Shown: piece after piece, positions 1 to 11,939 of the stretch
Position numbering within the stretch: the first letter of the stretch is position 1
Layout: every line of letters begins with the position of its first letter
Source of the DNA: Pieris napi
Taxonomy: Eukaryota > Arthropoda > Insecta > Lepidoptera > Pieridae
NCBI RefSeq assembly: GCF_905475465.1
Contig: NC_062245.1
Location: forward strand, 9,672,001 to 9,736,000
DNA: 64,000 bases
Direction: 5' to 3'
Position numbers and translations under genes: made by a program
Notes under the pieces: model-generated
Told to the model about the DNA's origin: nothing
The model's input: the letters and a program-made list of their open reading frames with translations, nothing else
Databases searched by the model: none

Positions 1-732
1 TGAGATAACATTCACATTAATCTATGTACAAACTCAAACTGGACATAAATCATAAAATAAATAGAACATCCAAATAAAACGATTCAATAAATTAAATAAC
101 AAAAAGGTTTTAATTGATTTCTAGTAACTATGTCTGCTATATTGGATTTCAATTTCCTTTTCTTTGAAGACTAAAACGATTTTCATTTACTGACCTCATT
201 TCTTGATAAAATATGAGGAGAAAGCGGTGAACATATTTTAAATTGCTGGGAACGTAATTAAAGCGGGAGACAATAGACAGGAGGCCGAAATTATGGTGTA
301 GTTTCGTAATATTTGCATAAGTGTAATTGAAGTGAATCGCGTGTGAGTAAAGAGCTTATGAATGACAGGAGTGTTGCGAGAAGGAAAGTGCTGCGTGCGA
401 ATAGATGCGCTTGCGCAAGCTAAGCAATAGACCTTTATTTCCGCTTGATAAATTGTTGAGATTACTCTATACGTTACACTTGTGAATGCAAATGTTTACT
501 ATTTATATTAGGGCTTATGTTTCATTTAAATTGGACTTTTCCGGCACTGTTGTTGCAACGGATAATTAATATTTATATACGCATTAGAATTAACATAAAG
601 CCCAATCGCACAATGTCTTAAAGTGATAGAACCTCCAAAGAACTTCTCAAATTGATAATTTTAATGTCGGAAAATTTTCAATTTGAGAAAGTGATGAAAA
701 CTAAATCTTAATACAAATTATAAGAAACTTAC
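1..732. other. Non-coding, probably intronic
   Basis: A+T-rich sequence just 3' of the 733-899 exon donor. No open frame, repeat end or RNA gene was recognised. Confidence 0.4.
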
Positions 733-899
733 AGACTGAAAACGACGCCAAATGTCTTAGATATGACACCCATGGTCTTCTTCCAACCCTTGACGAACTG
801 GCGTCGGCGCACCCCACGGGGTGTCACCGCGCGTTCCAACTCCTCGTACGAGTTAATCTTGACTGTTTCCAAGAGAACACTGCACAATTCAATCGTCAT
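733..899 (-). CDS. Candidate first coding exon; alternative HECW start or unknown gene, partial
   Basis: The ATG at 899-897 opens 55 codons (MTIELCSVLLETVKIN, then SYEELERAVTPRGVRRRQF and KGWKKTMGVISKTFGVV) that end at a consensus donor CT|GTAAGT at 732. An in-frame TGA lies just upstream of the ATG. The block is G+C-rich against an A+T-rich background. I do not recognise the peptide; it is basic with a hydrophobic end. It ends with two bases of a codon, the same phase as HECW exon 9, so it could feed the same downstream exon as an alternative start. It could equally be the first exon of another minus-strand gene to the left, or chance. Confidence 0.4.
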
Positions 900-1010
900 A
901 ATCCTTCAGAGAACACTACCGGACTACCTGCGCCCGTCATTACAAAAAAATTAAACACGTGAGGAGTGGATTCGTGCGCTCTGTACCGTGGTTGAAACGA
1001 CACTGACCGT
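900..1010 (-). promoter_or_regulatory. Possible leader and initiator for the 733-899 exon, with a short uORF
   Basis: On the minus strand a TCAGT arthropod-type initiator lies at 1006-1002, about 105 bases before the ATG. A 14-codon upstream frame starts at 940. Its TGA (898-896) overlaps the ATG at 899 in an ATGA arrangement. Promoter activity is inferred only. Confidence 0.25.
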
Positions 1011-1766
1011 ACTACGGTCTAATCTACGCCGCTACGGGGGTGGAATCTCTGATTCATTGCCCGATAATTGCTTTGATTTATGCATTCATTGATATAATTT
1101 TAATACAATAGGTGGATTTTGTATGGTTAGTTTAAAGTTAGGGCATGAAATATTGTCGTATAGTCGGTAGGTATTAATTATAGAGGTTATGCGAGACGTT
1201 TTAAGTGTTTTTGACTGAACTAATCAAACCCACATACAGATGATATAAAATCTCAAACACTAGTTACTTAACCTTTCAATATAGTTATTAAAAATAGAAT
1301 AAACTGCAATTTTACCATATTGCTCGGAAGGAGCCCATGGGCATCGAATAACTTGTGACACGCGAATGCGTTTGACACGCAAGCGTTCTTACGTAGGGCT
1401 TATAGCGTGTCTTCATGTCAACGTCCCATGGCCCTAGCAGCATCAATAACCCTTGCTGGATACCAAACTAAATTCTGTGGAACGTATAATTTTGCGTCTT
1501 AACAACAAGTCAACTAGCTTGCCTCTTACAAAGCTTTTAACGCCCTAAGACCCTTTATAAAATTTTTCTTTTTTAATATAAAATGTAGAATAATGTCTAC
1601 AAAAAGTTAGCAACAACGTGTATTAAAGTTATATATAACAATTAAAGTAGTTCTTGGGAATCCATATAGGTATATATAAATATATATTAATATCTAATAA
1701 CTATAGACACATAAAACTAATTATAAAATAATATACATTGAAATAAATAACTAAACTTAACATAAA

Positions 1767-2006
1767 CTAAAATATATCATTAAAAGGAGTCCCTTTAGGC
1801 AAGGTTCCGAAGATACTGGCAGCGTTCCCCCTTTGAATAGCTAGATTAATTCTTTGTCCGAGGTAACTGCCAGATCTTCGGTCTCCTGTGATGTCGACTA
1901 ACCTTTTTGAAATTTCTTTAAAAAGCCTTAAAGCGCTAGGACCCCACGGACCAAGGGTCTCGACACCGAATGGGACAAAATCATATTCTGAGCCCAGACC
2001 CCTCAA
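1767..2006 (-). pseudogene. Non-LTR retrotransposon fragment, C-terminal end of the ORF
   Basis: The frame reads SEYDFVPFGVETLGPWGPSA, then RLVDITGDRRSG and GQRINLAIQRGNAAS, ending naturally at TAG. This ETLGPWGP...GDxRxGxYLxQRIxLAIQRGNAAS pattern is familiar from C-termini of reverse-transcriptase-encoding LINE-type elements in many animals. Only about 80 residues remain, in the same orientation as HECW. The catalytic part is absent and the exact clade is uncertain. Confidence 0.6.
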
Positions 2007-2297
2007 GATTCAAGAACGTATACAATAGTGCAGTTGAAGTAAGCGTGCATTTAATTTTATTTGAAATGATTGATTAGTTTCGTTTTGTAGATTAATGTAC
2101 ATCAATTTATATAGAGAGAAAGCACTTTCGTATCTCATTACTAAATGAATTATATATATATAACTTATTTACTTTGTTAAGCATTTATTACTTAATAGGC
2201 ATATAGCGTCTATTCTAGTTTATATATTGTAGATTATAGAATATACTTATACGATTATAGAAGTTTATTTTAAATAAAATAATCTTATAAATATTTT

Positions 2298-2425
2298 CAG
2301 TGTTGACAATATATGACTATCATCCCAGAGGTAGTAGGTTCGATCCTGGCTGTCAATGAACTTTCTATGTGCGCATTTAACACTCGTTCGTACGGTGAAG
2401 GATAACATCGTAAAGAAAACAATTA
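2298..2425 (+). repeat. Partial tRNA-derived SINE, degraded
   Basis: It contains GAGGTAGTAGGTTCGATCC (decayed B box), then CTTTCTATGTGCGCATTTAAC and CGGTGAAGGATAACATCGT, matching the better preserved SINE at 59941-60235. The head is diverged and the 3' half is missing. Confidence 0.7.
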
Positions 2426-5400
2426 CAGTAAAACAGCCTTTGATCTAAAATATGGTAACAGAATTGTAAGTTTCTTAAGAAAAAATTATTATCATATTTA
2501 GTAAATAAGAAACAATTTTCCCTATTTCATTATTTCCTATTATCTAGAACAGATTCTTGCGTAGAGTTAAATCAACTTATAAGGCTTTTATGGTGATGGA
2601 AATTACGAGTTCAATCTAACAGATAATTCCGTTAGTGGAAACGTAGTGTCGTCTACGATATTTCCATTAACATATTAATAACGTCACTTTTCTTTTAAGG
2701 AGCTTACGACACGTCATAGTGTTTAAAGTTTTAGTTTTACAGCCGTCCGCACACACGTTACAATTATAATGTTAATATTAAACACATTTCTACGTATATA
2801 TCAGATCAAATCAGCTAAAACTTTTAAAAACTCTTTATTATCAGAAAGCTACAGCATAGAGCTATTGGTTAAACTTGTGAAAACAATATTTGTCTCGTTT
2901 TGTTCTAGTTTAGAAAACCCATATATAGGTTTAAAAATAAACCAACTTACTAACCTTTACCTTGTCTGCGCCGATCTAAGTTGCATTACTGCAGTGACTA
3001 TATCATTGTGATATCATTATTTATGAATCACACTTACTCTAGACTGTATGAATTCATACAACGAAACCTGATCAATGACATAATGCACTTATGAATGTAA
3101 AAACTTCTCTAATTTGTATAAAAAAGCGTCAAAAAATAGTCCTGTAGCTAAAAGCAATTAGCGGGAAATGGAACAGAATATGGAGAGCGTTTCTCGTTTC
3201 GGACATATTTTGGGTCACAGATCCAGCTAGAAACTAATGCAGTTAAAATAAGGCGATTGATTTTTCATGTAAGTAAATCAATAAATACCTCAAAATACCT
3301 TAATGTTTTAATAAAACCTGCGTGTCAATAATGCGACAAACAACTCAAATTACATTTTCAATTATTATCACGCAGCTTGACAATAATTCATTTATACACA
3401 GACAGTCACTCGCGCGAGTACTTCAGTAAATTGCGGAGATACATACAGCACGTTATTAAAAAGTAAAAATATGATTACAAATGCGTATTAGTAGAAATTG
3501 CTTGAATATGAATTTCTTTATCTAACGTAGAGAAAAAGTTGTTTATCCAACGTAGAATCTCCTCGAACTCGTGAGCCCAGTTCTTAATCGATTGAACACT
3601 AGGCATTCAACCTGCTTGCATGTTCACGAAATTTATTCCAAGATCGAAATGGAGCACATTTGCATAAAATGAGTTTTAAAAAAATTCCTCTTTACGTAGT
3701 AGTAAGAATAATATAAAAGTTGATACTGTACAGTTTTTTCTTTCAGTTTACAGGACTCATGGGACAACCTGTAGTATTGTTAAAGTCAGGAGATGACTTT
3801 GAAATCATTAACAGTCAATAGCGAATTGACACAATGCTTCTAGAATACAAAATACAATACTCGTACCGTCTCATTGTAAACACCCCATGAACTTGACTAT
3901 TGTTTATGAAAATACTGAATAATTCTATAATCGAGGGCGTGGCTGTAATGACAATTAAAGTATTACTTCTTTCGTGGAATAAAACAAAGAAGAAAAACAC
4001 GAACCCGGTATAGTACTTACGCAGGAGTCACGCAATGATTATACGTTTTACGCATTTGCAAATAAAAATATAATCAACGCATCCGTTGATTTCAAGGTTG
4101 ACAAAGATTTATAAACGTATACATTATTACACATCAAGGACAACCAATCGTCTAGGGGAGGAATTAAATGAATTAGGTAGGTACATATGAGTGGAAAAGT
4201 ATGTCTAAATAAATAAATTTAGACAAATTAATAATTGAATAAATGGTTTTATTCGTTTCTCATTAGTCACTACGCGACCTTGTTACACATATATATTATA
4301 TATGCTACCAAAGTCTTCTTTCTTAGATATTAAATTGAATTCTATTGAATAGTACAGGTCAGATAACTTATTTTAAATCCCCGGGAAACGAACCTGAAAC
4401 ACAACAATATACGCAACAGATCTACAAATAAGATTTTGACATAGGCGGCTTATTAAATGGCAGAATCTTGTTTAAATAATTTACTACTCTCTTGATTTAT
4501 ACAAAAATTAAACAGTCCCTCATTGTTAGTCAAATAGCGTAGAACAATGCGTGTGCGCACGTGCGATCCCATCTTATGGGATCTGAGACCCTCATGACCT
4601 AAATCTACCAATGTTATGTTACCCGATGTGAAATCGGGAGTGTATAAATACATACGAATTGGTGCTATTTTCAAACACATTGCATCTACTGACACAGATA
4701 TGCATTGGGACACGGAAAGTCTTTCAGGCTTTCATATTATAATCTAAATTTGTTTTAGTGGGGCTTATGAATGTCGAGACTATTTAACTTCTTGATACCA
4801 CGGGCTTAGAAGATGCAAAAGGACAAAACCAATCGAATTACGTTAGTGCTAAACAGTAGCAAGTGGAAAAAAATAGTACAGAAGAATCTTTCTTTCAAAA
4901 GAGACTGTATGTAGTGTTATTGAAGACTCTCCTATATTAAAAATCCTTTTAGTAAATTAGGTTAGTTTTAAATGTTAGGCTATATCGTAATGTTAAATTA
5001 TATTTTTGTTCAGAGACAATTTATAAAAAAATAGTTAGGCTAATAGATAATAACAAAGGCAATATAAATATATAATATAGGAAAATACTAACGAGATGGT
5101 GCGACTAAAAAAAGTTTCTCCTCTAGTTTTACCACATTTTTACTATATGTATAAAGAATACTGTCCTATCCAAAGTCAAATCCATACGTACAATTTTAAT
5201 TCGTCTATTACTAACATCATGAACTTATAAAGTTTTAATAAAACATATTATACTTATTATTTTTTATTAACTTAACTTAAAATTTTGTAAAACGAAGTAA
5301 AATTGTACTGTTTTAAACACCGACCTGTCTCTTAACACAATTTGACGAAAAGAGTAAGAAATATTTTTGTCAAAGAGTCCTTCTATAGTGGTTAAAAATG

Positions 5401-8279
5401 CTGTTTAGAAACAAATAGCTTCTCATATACATCAGCAATACGCAATATGGAAAACGGAGAACGCATCCTCATTAGTAACACTTTCAATTGAAGAATTAAA
5501 TCGTTACAATTTAAACAGGATGCAATTAATAAGCTCAAGCACCTACAATAAGCTATGTGGGCTCAAACGAGGTCTATGATATTTGTATAAATTCAATTAA
5601 TAAAGGGTAAATTTCCGATCTAGGTATAAAGTGTATAAAGATCTCTGTTCTCAGGTTAAGACAACAAAAAGTTCTCGCACGAAGAGCTGTAATCGCCCAA
5701 TGTAGCTGAATTTTTTGTATCTGTTTTGGATGATATTTTTCTACACCATAACTTATTAATTGCGCACATGGAAACAACAATTCATTGGGGCACAGGTTAC
5801 AAAGCACGACCCTAAAGTTAAAAAACGTACGCTTAGCACTAGAAAGGTTCTTATAGATGCTTAAAATCGTGTTGGCAGCTTTCATTTATTAACTTTACAA
5901 CACCAGTGTTACAGTTTTCCAAAACTACCTATATTAAGGCTTCCTATGTCATTAGTACCGTAAAATTCCATTAAGGAACACAAATTGTCCTTATTTAAAC
6001 AGCTCCAATATTTATCGCAATATTAGTTCAACTCTTACTTTCACCACAGACAAAGGAATCTTTAGAAATAACGTTGTCAACTAATTACTCCGTACTTAGA
6101 AGGGAAAGGGTTTGCTTTGTTACAATTTTATTGTTTTCCTTTGCTTTTAACAAGGTAACAAGGTTTTTAATAACAAACAAATATTATAAAAACCTTTCAG
6201 ATATGTCTAGAAAAAGAAGTCTTAAGATTTTTCACTCCTCAATTTCTAAAATTACAATTATTAAAAAAAAATATTTAAGCAAGCATTTTTCTACTACCCA
6301 ACAGAAACTTATATAACAGTGATTATTGTAACAATCGAATCACTTAGCAACGGGTGCGCAGGCGCAGCCGCGTCTACCTGCTATTCTATTCGACCGCGTA
6401 CCGTTAGTTGACAAAAAAATAACGCATGTAGCGTTAGACACAAAATGATCGTATATCAAGTTCTTAGCTAAAATAGATAGTTTTTCCCAATCCTTCATAT
6501 ACATATTTGTTATGCATAATGTACTAACCTATTTTGTTTATACTGTGGTAAGTTTTAAGAATTTTAGGTGATTTTTTTTGTAGCCAACAGCTTTTATACT
6601 ACTGAACCAAATGTATGTATTAACTTGAACTTGTAATTAGCATGAACGGCCTATCATAGTAAAATAAAACAAATAATTTCTGCTCAACAGTGTTTGTAGA
6701 AAATAAATATCATATAACTTACGGGGAAATTATGCAATCCCTTTTTGCATACATTTTAATTTTTTTCAACATTACCAATAAAATTTCTTTCAATACATCT
6801 GCAAGTACACTTTTGAAATAAAATGTATTGAAGATGTGGGAATATTTATCATGAATACCAGTTTTTGCTCCACTAACGGGTTCAAATAACAAACGATTAA
6901 GGGATCAATAAAAAAACATGCTTCAATGGCATATGTCGTAATGTAGTAAGCAAAAACTAGAACAGTGTAGAAAAATGTTCAGTTGAGGATTCCATGTAAA
7001 CCAAAGCTTATCGTGAATTTGTTTATTGAATTTATTTTCTAAAAACGCAACAAACACGCATAAAAACATATACAATAACAGAACCATAAATTTGTTCAGC
7101 AGTGAAACAATAATTTGTAATGAAAGCAATTATTAAATGAGCTGAATGTGAGTCCAGAATACCATTCCCGATATAACTCCATCCGGTGTTACATTCCATA
7201 GAAACGGTCGGGGACAGTTACTGATACAATGTTCTAAGATCTACTTCTAAATAGCGACGTAGGTAATTCGATTATCTCGTATTACCAATGTGTAAAATGG
7301 GAATGTTTAAACTGTACTGTTTTGAGACTTGCGCAACAACTCGCTAAATGAAAATAACTTAAAAATAATAAATTAATTTAATTACCATTGTAATCGTTAA
7401 GTGAAGAATGTACGAGCTTTCATCACCACGAGGAGCTCATCACAGTTTAAATCAAGCCAACCTAAACATAATACTAATGTTGAGATGCTTGATGACCACA
7501 TATAATTTTAAAGTGTCTAAATAAAGCGTCATTTGTTTCACTTGGCGAAGAACCACCGGAATTGGCTGGAAATAGCCGCGCGAAAATAGCGACCTCCACA
7601 AGGAATATTTTTAAGTATTGTTTTTGATGGAATTGATAAATAATAATTATTTATATGAATAATACATTGTGTTAAATTTAAGATTCAGAGTACAAAGGGT
7701 TTAAATTCACACTGGCTTTGACAAATGCAAGATGCCAAAAATCAACACAAAAATATTTAGTTTCCACGGACTGTTGGACCAGGCAGGTAAAACGTTGTGG
7801 ACGTTAGCTGTATGTAATAGTTGTTGAAAAAACACATAAATCATTTTACACACGTTTGTGAGTTGTTAAATTCGCTAAAAGTAGACAAGAACTCGTAAAC
7901 ATAAAACCATTGTTTAAGCGTGAGTTGGCGTTGCCAATTCAAAATAATGTTATGAGCAACGAATACAGGTCAAATATTAAAATTAACCGACTAAGTTTTC
8001 CGTATTGAAAAATTTAACCTCACTTTCAACTCTCCTGAATTGTTATAACCATGGACGAATTTGAGACAAATAGCATATTCTTAAAATTATTATTTGATAC
8101 GTATAATAAAATTTCGTTATGTTATATATATCTTTTGATTATTAAATGAAAAAATTGCACGTTGATTTCTTCTAGTATGTGAAACCAACATTTGAAAGAG
8201 TTTTTAAGATAAAAAAGTAACTAGAATTCTTCTTTTCTATTTTAATTTAATGACTAGCAGGGGTTGCCACGAGCAACAG
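2426..8279. other. Non-coding, A+T-rich; nothing recognised
   Basis: HECW intron or flank. Only short chance frames, simple AT tracts (for example near 4290) and no repeat with clear ends. A CpG-richer patch near 6345-6410 has no recognisable content. Confidence 0.4.
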
Positions 8280-8335
8280 ATAGTACGAAATTCATACTTG
8301 CCTTAAGCTTAAGGCAAGTATAAATTTCGTACTAT
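8280..8335. repeat. Near-perfect 56-bp palindrome with no spacer
   Basis: Arms 8280-8307 and 8308-8335 are 28 bases each with one mismatched pair, meeting at AAGCTT. Each arm reads ATAGTACGAAATT, then C or T, then ATACTTGCCTTAAG. No target-site duplication was evident. Confidence 0.9.
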
Positions 8336-9043
8336 AACTTTTTGTTTAAGCTCTATCATCCGTGGACCGATCTGGACTATCTACCTGAAGTCTGATTACG
8401 TAAGTTTTATATAGAAAAAATAGTCTAATGTGATCTTCATAAATTTAAATCTTAGGTAGCAAGACCATTCAATAGGAATAAGAAATACATAATGTTATTT
8501 ATGACGTATTACCATTTTGGTGACGGTTCTATTTTGTTAAACGTATTTAGCGAATGTTTAATACTAAAGAAAAACGATTTCCACGGAAGTTTCCACATCG
8601 TATGACTCACACTTTAAACTTTATATCTCTGGCATAAAGATTATCGTTAATCAATTGACCAGATTCCGATGATGTTTGAATGTAAATCAATCTGAATTGA
8701 GTTCCTTTGTTATAATTTCGTGTGAAGTTATGTCTGGTACAACTCAAGAAGTCATGATGAAAGCTGGAAGTGGTTTGAGATTTATAAGAGTTACATTGTT
8801 AATATGAAGAGCGTTTTATTACACTTCCGCGGAAGAATGAGTACATACATGAAAACATGTATGAGGGATATACATAGAACTGATGATGGGCTAATTAGTT
8901 GGGTTTAGTATAAATTACTACACATCTAATGTAATAGTATGTTCATTATTAGGTTATGTTCCCATTATATATTTCGTACTCTAACCTAAATTATATACAA
9001 AAAAACTATTATACTAAAGATAATCAAAGATGGAATATATATA
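8336..9043. other. Non-coding; nothing recognised
   Basis: A+T-rich intronic or intergenic sequence with no open frame or repeat end that I could support. Confidence 0.35.
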
Positions 9044-9617
9044 CAGTAGAACCTCTATAAGTCGAACATGAAGGGAGACGCCAAAAAATTCGAGTTATAG
9101 AGTTTTCAACTTATGGAGGATTTCGACTTAGGCGGATTTTGATTCGACATAAAGAGTTTGAGGTTTATTCTTATAAATTTCAAAGGGAATCAAAATTGAA
9201 CACCTGACACAAAGCAAGCAAACACGTGTTTCCATGAGTCATAAATTTATTATTGTATACTCCTAAAATGTTTTCTAAGAAACAATAGTGTACTCACATT
9301 GTCGGCAAGTTTTTAAAGTCGGTAACTTATTTTTGTTCGAACAATAGAGATAATAAATTCCAAATGATCAAGTTGTAAAGGTTGGAAAATAAAACGTTCC
9401 TATGTTCGAGATACAGAGGTCAAATTTAATTTTTCGAGTTATAGAGTGAAAATATGTACCAAAATGGCTTGGAGGGACTCGGTGATTATTTCGATTAACA
9501 GAGGGTCAAGATTTCAAGTAATGGAGGTTTTGGTGTTTTAAGGGAAGGGAACAAAACATTTTTTCGAGATTTGGAGGTTTTTGACTTATCGAGGTTCGAC
9601 TTAACGAGGTTCTACTG
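9044..9617. mobile_element. Pogo/Tigger-like MITE with TA target site
   Basis: Ends are CAGTAGAACCTCTATAAGTC and the inverted GACTTAACGAGGTTCTACTG, flanked by TA on both sides (9042-9043 and 9618-9619). The 574-bp interior has no transposase frame. It repeats the terminal motif TTCGAG/CTTAxxGAGG about eight times. The CAGTAGAACCTC end and TA duplication are typical of pogo/Tigger elements of the Tc1/mariner superfamily. Confidence 0.8.
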
Positions 9618-9789
9618 TATATATATGCGCTCTGTGCCATATTTTTCGTCTATCGAGCAACACACACTTTTTCACAATAATACCAGTATTTCTTGTTCAT
9701 TACCATTTTCAGTCTAAATTAGGAATTATTTTTCACTTTTTAGTTTGATGTGCTTAAAAGCGTGTTTTTTAGTTTTATTAAACTATTAT

Positions 9790-9995
9790 TTATTTTTTAG
9801 TTAAATTTTTTTTTTTCGGATTATTGCACTGTCATCGATCTTTGACAGGTGCGCAAAATTTGAATAAAAGAAAAAAAAAAGAAAAATCTGTCCGTTTAAA
9901 GTGGGTCAAAATCGTGTCCGAAGGAGTCGGTTACATACTTACATACAGGTGAAGCTAATATAAAGCGTGTAAAAAGGTTCAAACATTTACGAAAC
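9790..9995 (+). repeat. Dispersed-repeat remnant
   Basis: The string ending AAGGAGTCGGTTACATACTT, then ACAGGTGAAGCTAATATAAA, preceded by CATCGATCTTTGACAGGTGC, resembles a common lepidopteran retroelement 3' end. Class not certain and ends not defined. Confidence 0.35.
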
Positions 9996-10549
9996 TTAGA
10001 AAAGAAAAACAATAAAAGTAATTAACTACATTTAACTAAGTAATACCTAATTCGGCTATGTTGTGTGATGGTGGTAAGTCAGGGTATGTACGTGAGGGTG
10101 TGAATGTGGGGTGTCCTCATGATGCATTGATATTTTTAAAACTCCTTTTAAGCATAATTCGCGATAGCTCAAACAAGTCAAGGCTTAAATAGTGGTCGTT
10201 GTATGACCGCGCATAGGAAATAACAAGAAAAATAATGCTGTTTTACTATTAAAAATCAGATAAGTTAATTAAAATGCAGACATTCAATGAACACGAGTTG
10301 GCAAGGCCGACGATGTTCTGATAAAAATAATTTTAATAACAATAAATTACAAATTTGCATAACAATCATGAACATTAACAATATTCAGTTAAAACATTAA
10401 ATAAAAGCTTTTGATGCATTATAGTTAACATTGTAACACACATTAAGAACTTACGAAGCTTATAATAACCACACGAGTGGTACAAGTGGTTCACATACAA
10501 ATAATTGTTATAATACTTGTACAAGCCAAGGCTCCCAGCTCACACAGGC

Positions 10550-10870
10550 TTTCTTAGTTTTAAAACGTGACCATTACCTAAATCGTCAGAGTTACGCCCC
10601 GAAAGTATAGCCAGACGCAGGCACTCTCTTCAGCATTAAGCAATCTACGTATACTTTGTGCTTAATGTTTTGAGGGGTAGAACAGACCGCATGGGTCTGC
10701 TTCGGGAATCGCTTTGACTGTATGTGCCTGAAAAGTATTTCAGATTCCGGAGCCATGCCCCGTTGTCAGAGTGGGGGTCTGGAACTCTACTCTGCAGTCA
10801 CCGATTCCGCTTATCTCCCTGGTTAACCGTTTCCTCAGTTCTGCCACCAGAACTGGATATATTTGTGACA
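10550..10870. other. Unexplained G+C-richer block
   Basis: A G+C-rich island in A+T-rich DNA. On the minus strand one frame from about 10875 reads KLSQIYPVLVAELRKRL, then GDCRVEFQTPTLTTGHGSGI before a stop, and the same frame continues with two further short segments. This looks like a decayed coding or retroelement 3' region, but I do not recognise it. Confidence 0.35.
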
Positions 10871-11474
10871 GTTTTGGGAAGACAGAGATGATTTTTTATT
10901 GTTTAAGTAGACAACTTTTTTGTAGTATGTAAGTTTAAATATTGTTTGGCATGTATGCTTTCAATAAATAAAGCTTAGCATTTCGCTCAATAACATTTAA
11001 ATAGTTATAAATATTCTTTGTTCTACGTGAGTAATGAATTTAGAGTGAAAATATTATCCTCAATTATTTAAAGCATTATTGCAAATGGTATATACCTACG
11101 TTATTCATTATCTCCGACAAAATAGTCAGTGAAGCCAAAGAAAACAAAGCGGTCATCATATACAATCATTATAGTAGGTAATCCGTTTTAATAACAACTT
11201 TCCTTCGAACTAACAAGATATTCTTGATAGTAAATAAATGTCTGATATATGAAAGCATTTAAGTTGATGTAATATGAGAGTATTGCGCGTTGTCTGTGCG
11301 GTATCTAGGACACGCGAAGTGCCTAACAAAATTAATACGGGCATTTTTAAGAAGAATTTTCCACAATATTAAGGTAGTAAAATCAATAATTTATTAAGAT
11401 TTTTTTATGCTGCTATTACACCCGCGCGGCCGTGTAAACCTAACCTAATCTCTAAGATGGCGAGTCGCGTCTTC

Positions 11475-11939
11475 TCTATATAAATATATAAAATTCTCGT
11501 GTCACAATGTTTGTTCCCTTACTCCTCCGAAACGGCTCGACCGAATCTTATAATTTTTTATGCATATTCAGTAAGCCTGAAAATCGGCTACTATCTTTAT
11601 TTCAAACCCCTAAATGTTAAGGGGTATGCACTATGCACCCCAAAAAATAAATTTTTAGTCAACAATTTTTTTTATTTTTTATGATACAACATACTAATAT
11701 ACATACGACCCTTAATTTTCATCTACCCTCTACGATCAACCCCTATTTTTTATTTGTTAGTTAAGAACTTACAACTTGAACTCTGAGGTGTATATAGAGA
11801 AACATCATAGAAAAACCTAAGTCTTCTTTCTGGAAAACCGAAGAGTCTCTGGGGTAGCATAGCAAAATGTTCCATGTTGGTATTTACTAAAAAGGTAGGC
11901 TATAAATTAAGGAGAAACGAAGTTCGCGGGGGCAGCTAG
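11475..11939 (+). mobile_element. Non-autonomous Helitron, degraded
   Basis: It starts TCTATATAAATATATAAAAT then TCTCGTGTCACAATGTTTG and ends GCGGGGGCAGCTAG followed by T. It shares its 5' end and several internal blocks (CTCCGAAACGGCTCGACCGA, CTACGATCAACCCCTATTTT) with the copy at 28090-28376. The 3' stem-loop is decayed. Confidence 0.75.

Noticed and set aside
733..881. Splicing of HECW exon 9 into this block as the next normal exon (acceptor TGTGCAG at about 882)
   Set aside because: The phase would fit and give LLSVLLE, but the following sequence does not match the conserved HECW/HECT region and the acceptor lacks a polypyrimidine tract.
2331..2349. let-7-like string GAGGTAGTAGGTT
   Set aside because: It lies at the B box of a SINE and continues as the SINE consensus (TTCGATCC); no hairpin partner, so not a microRNA.
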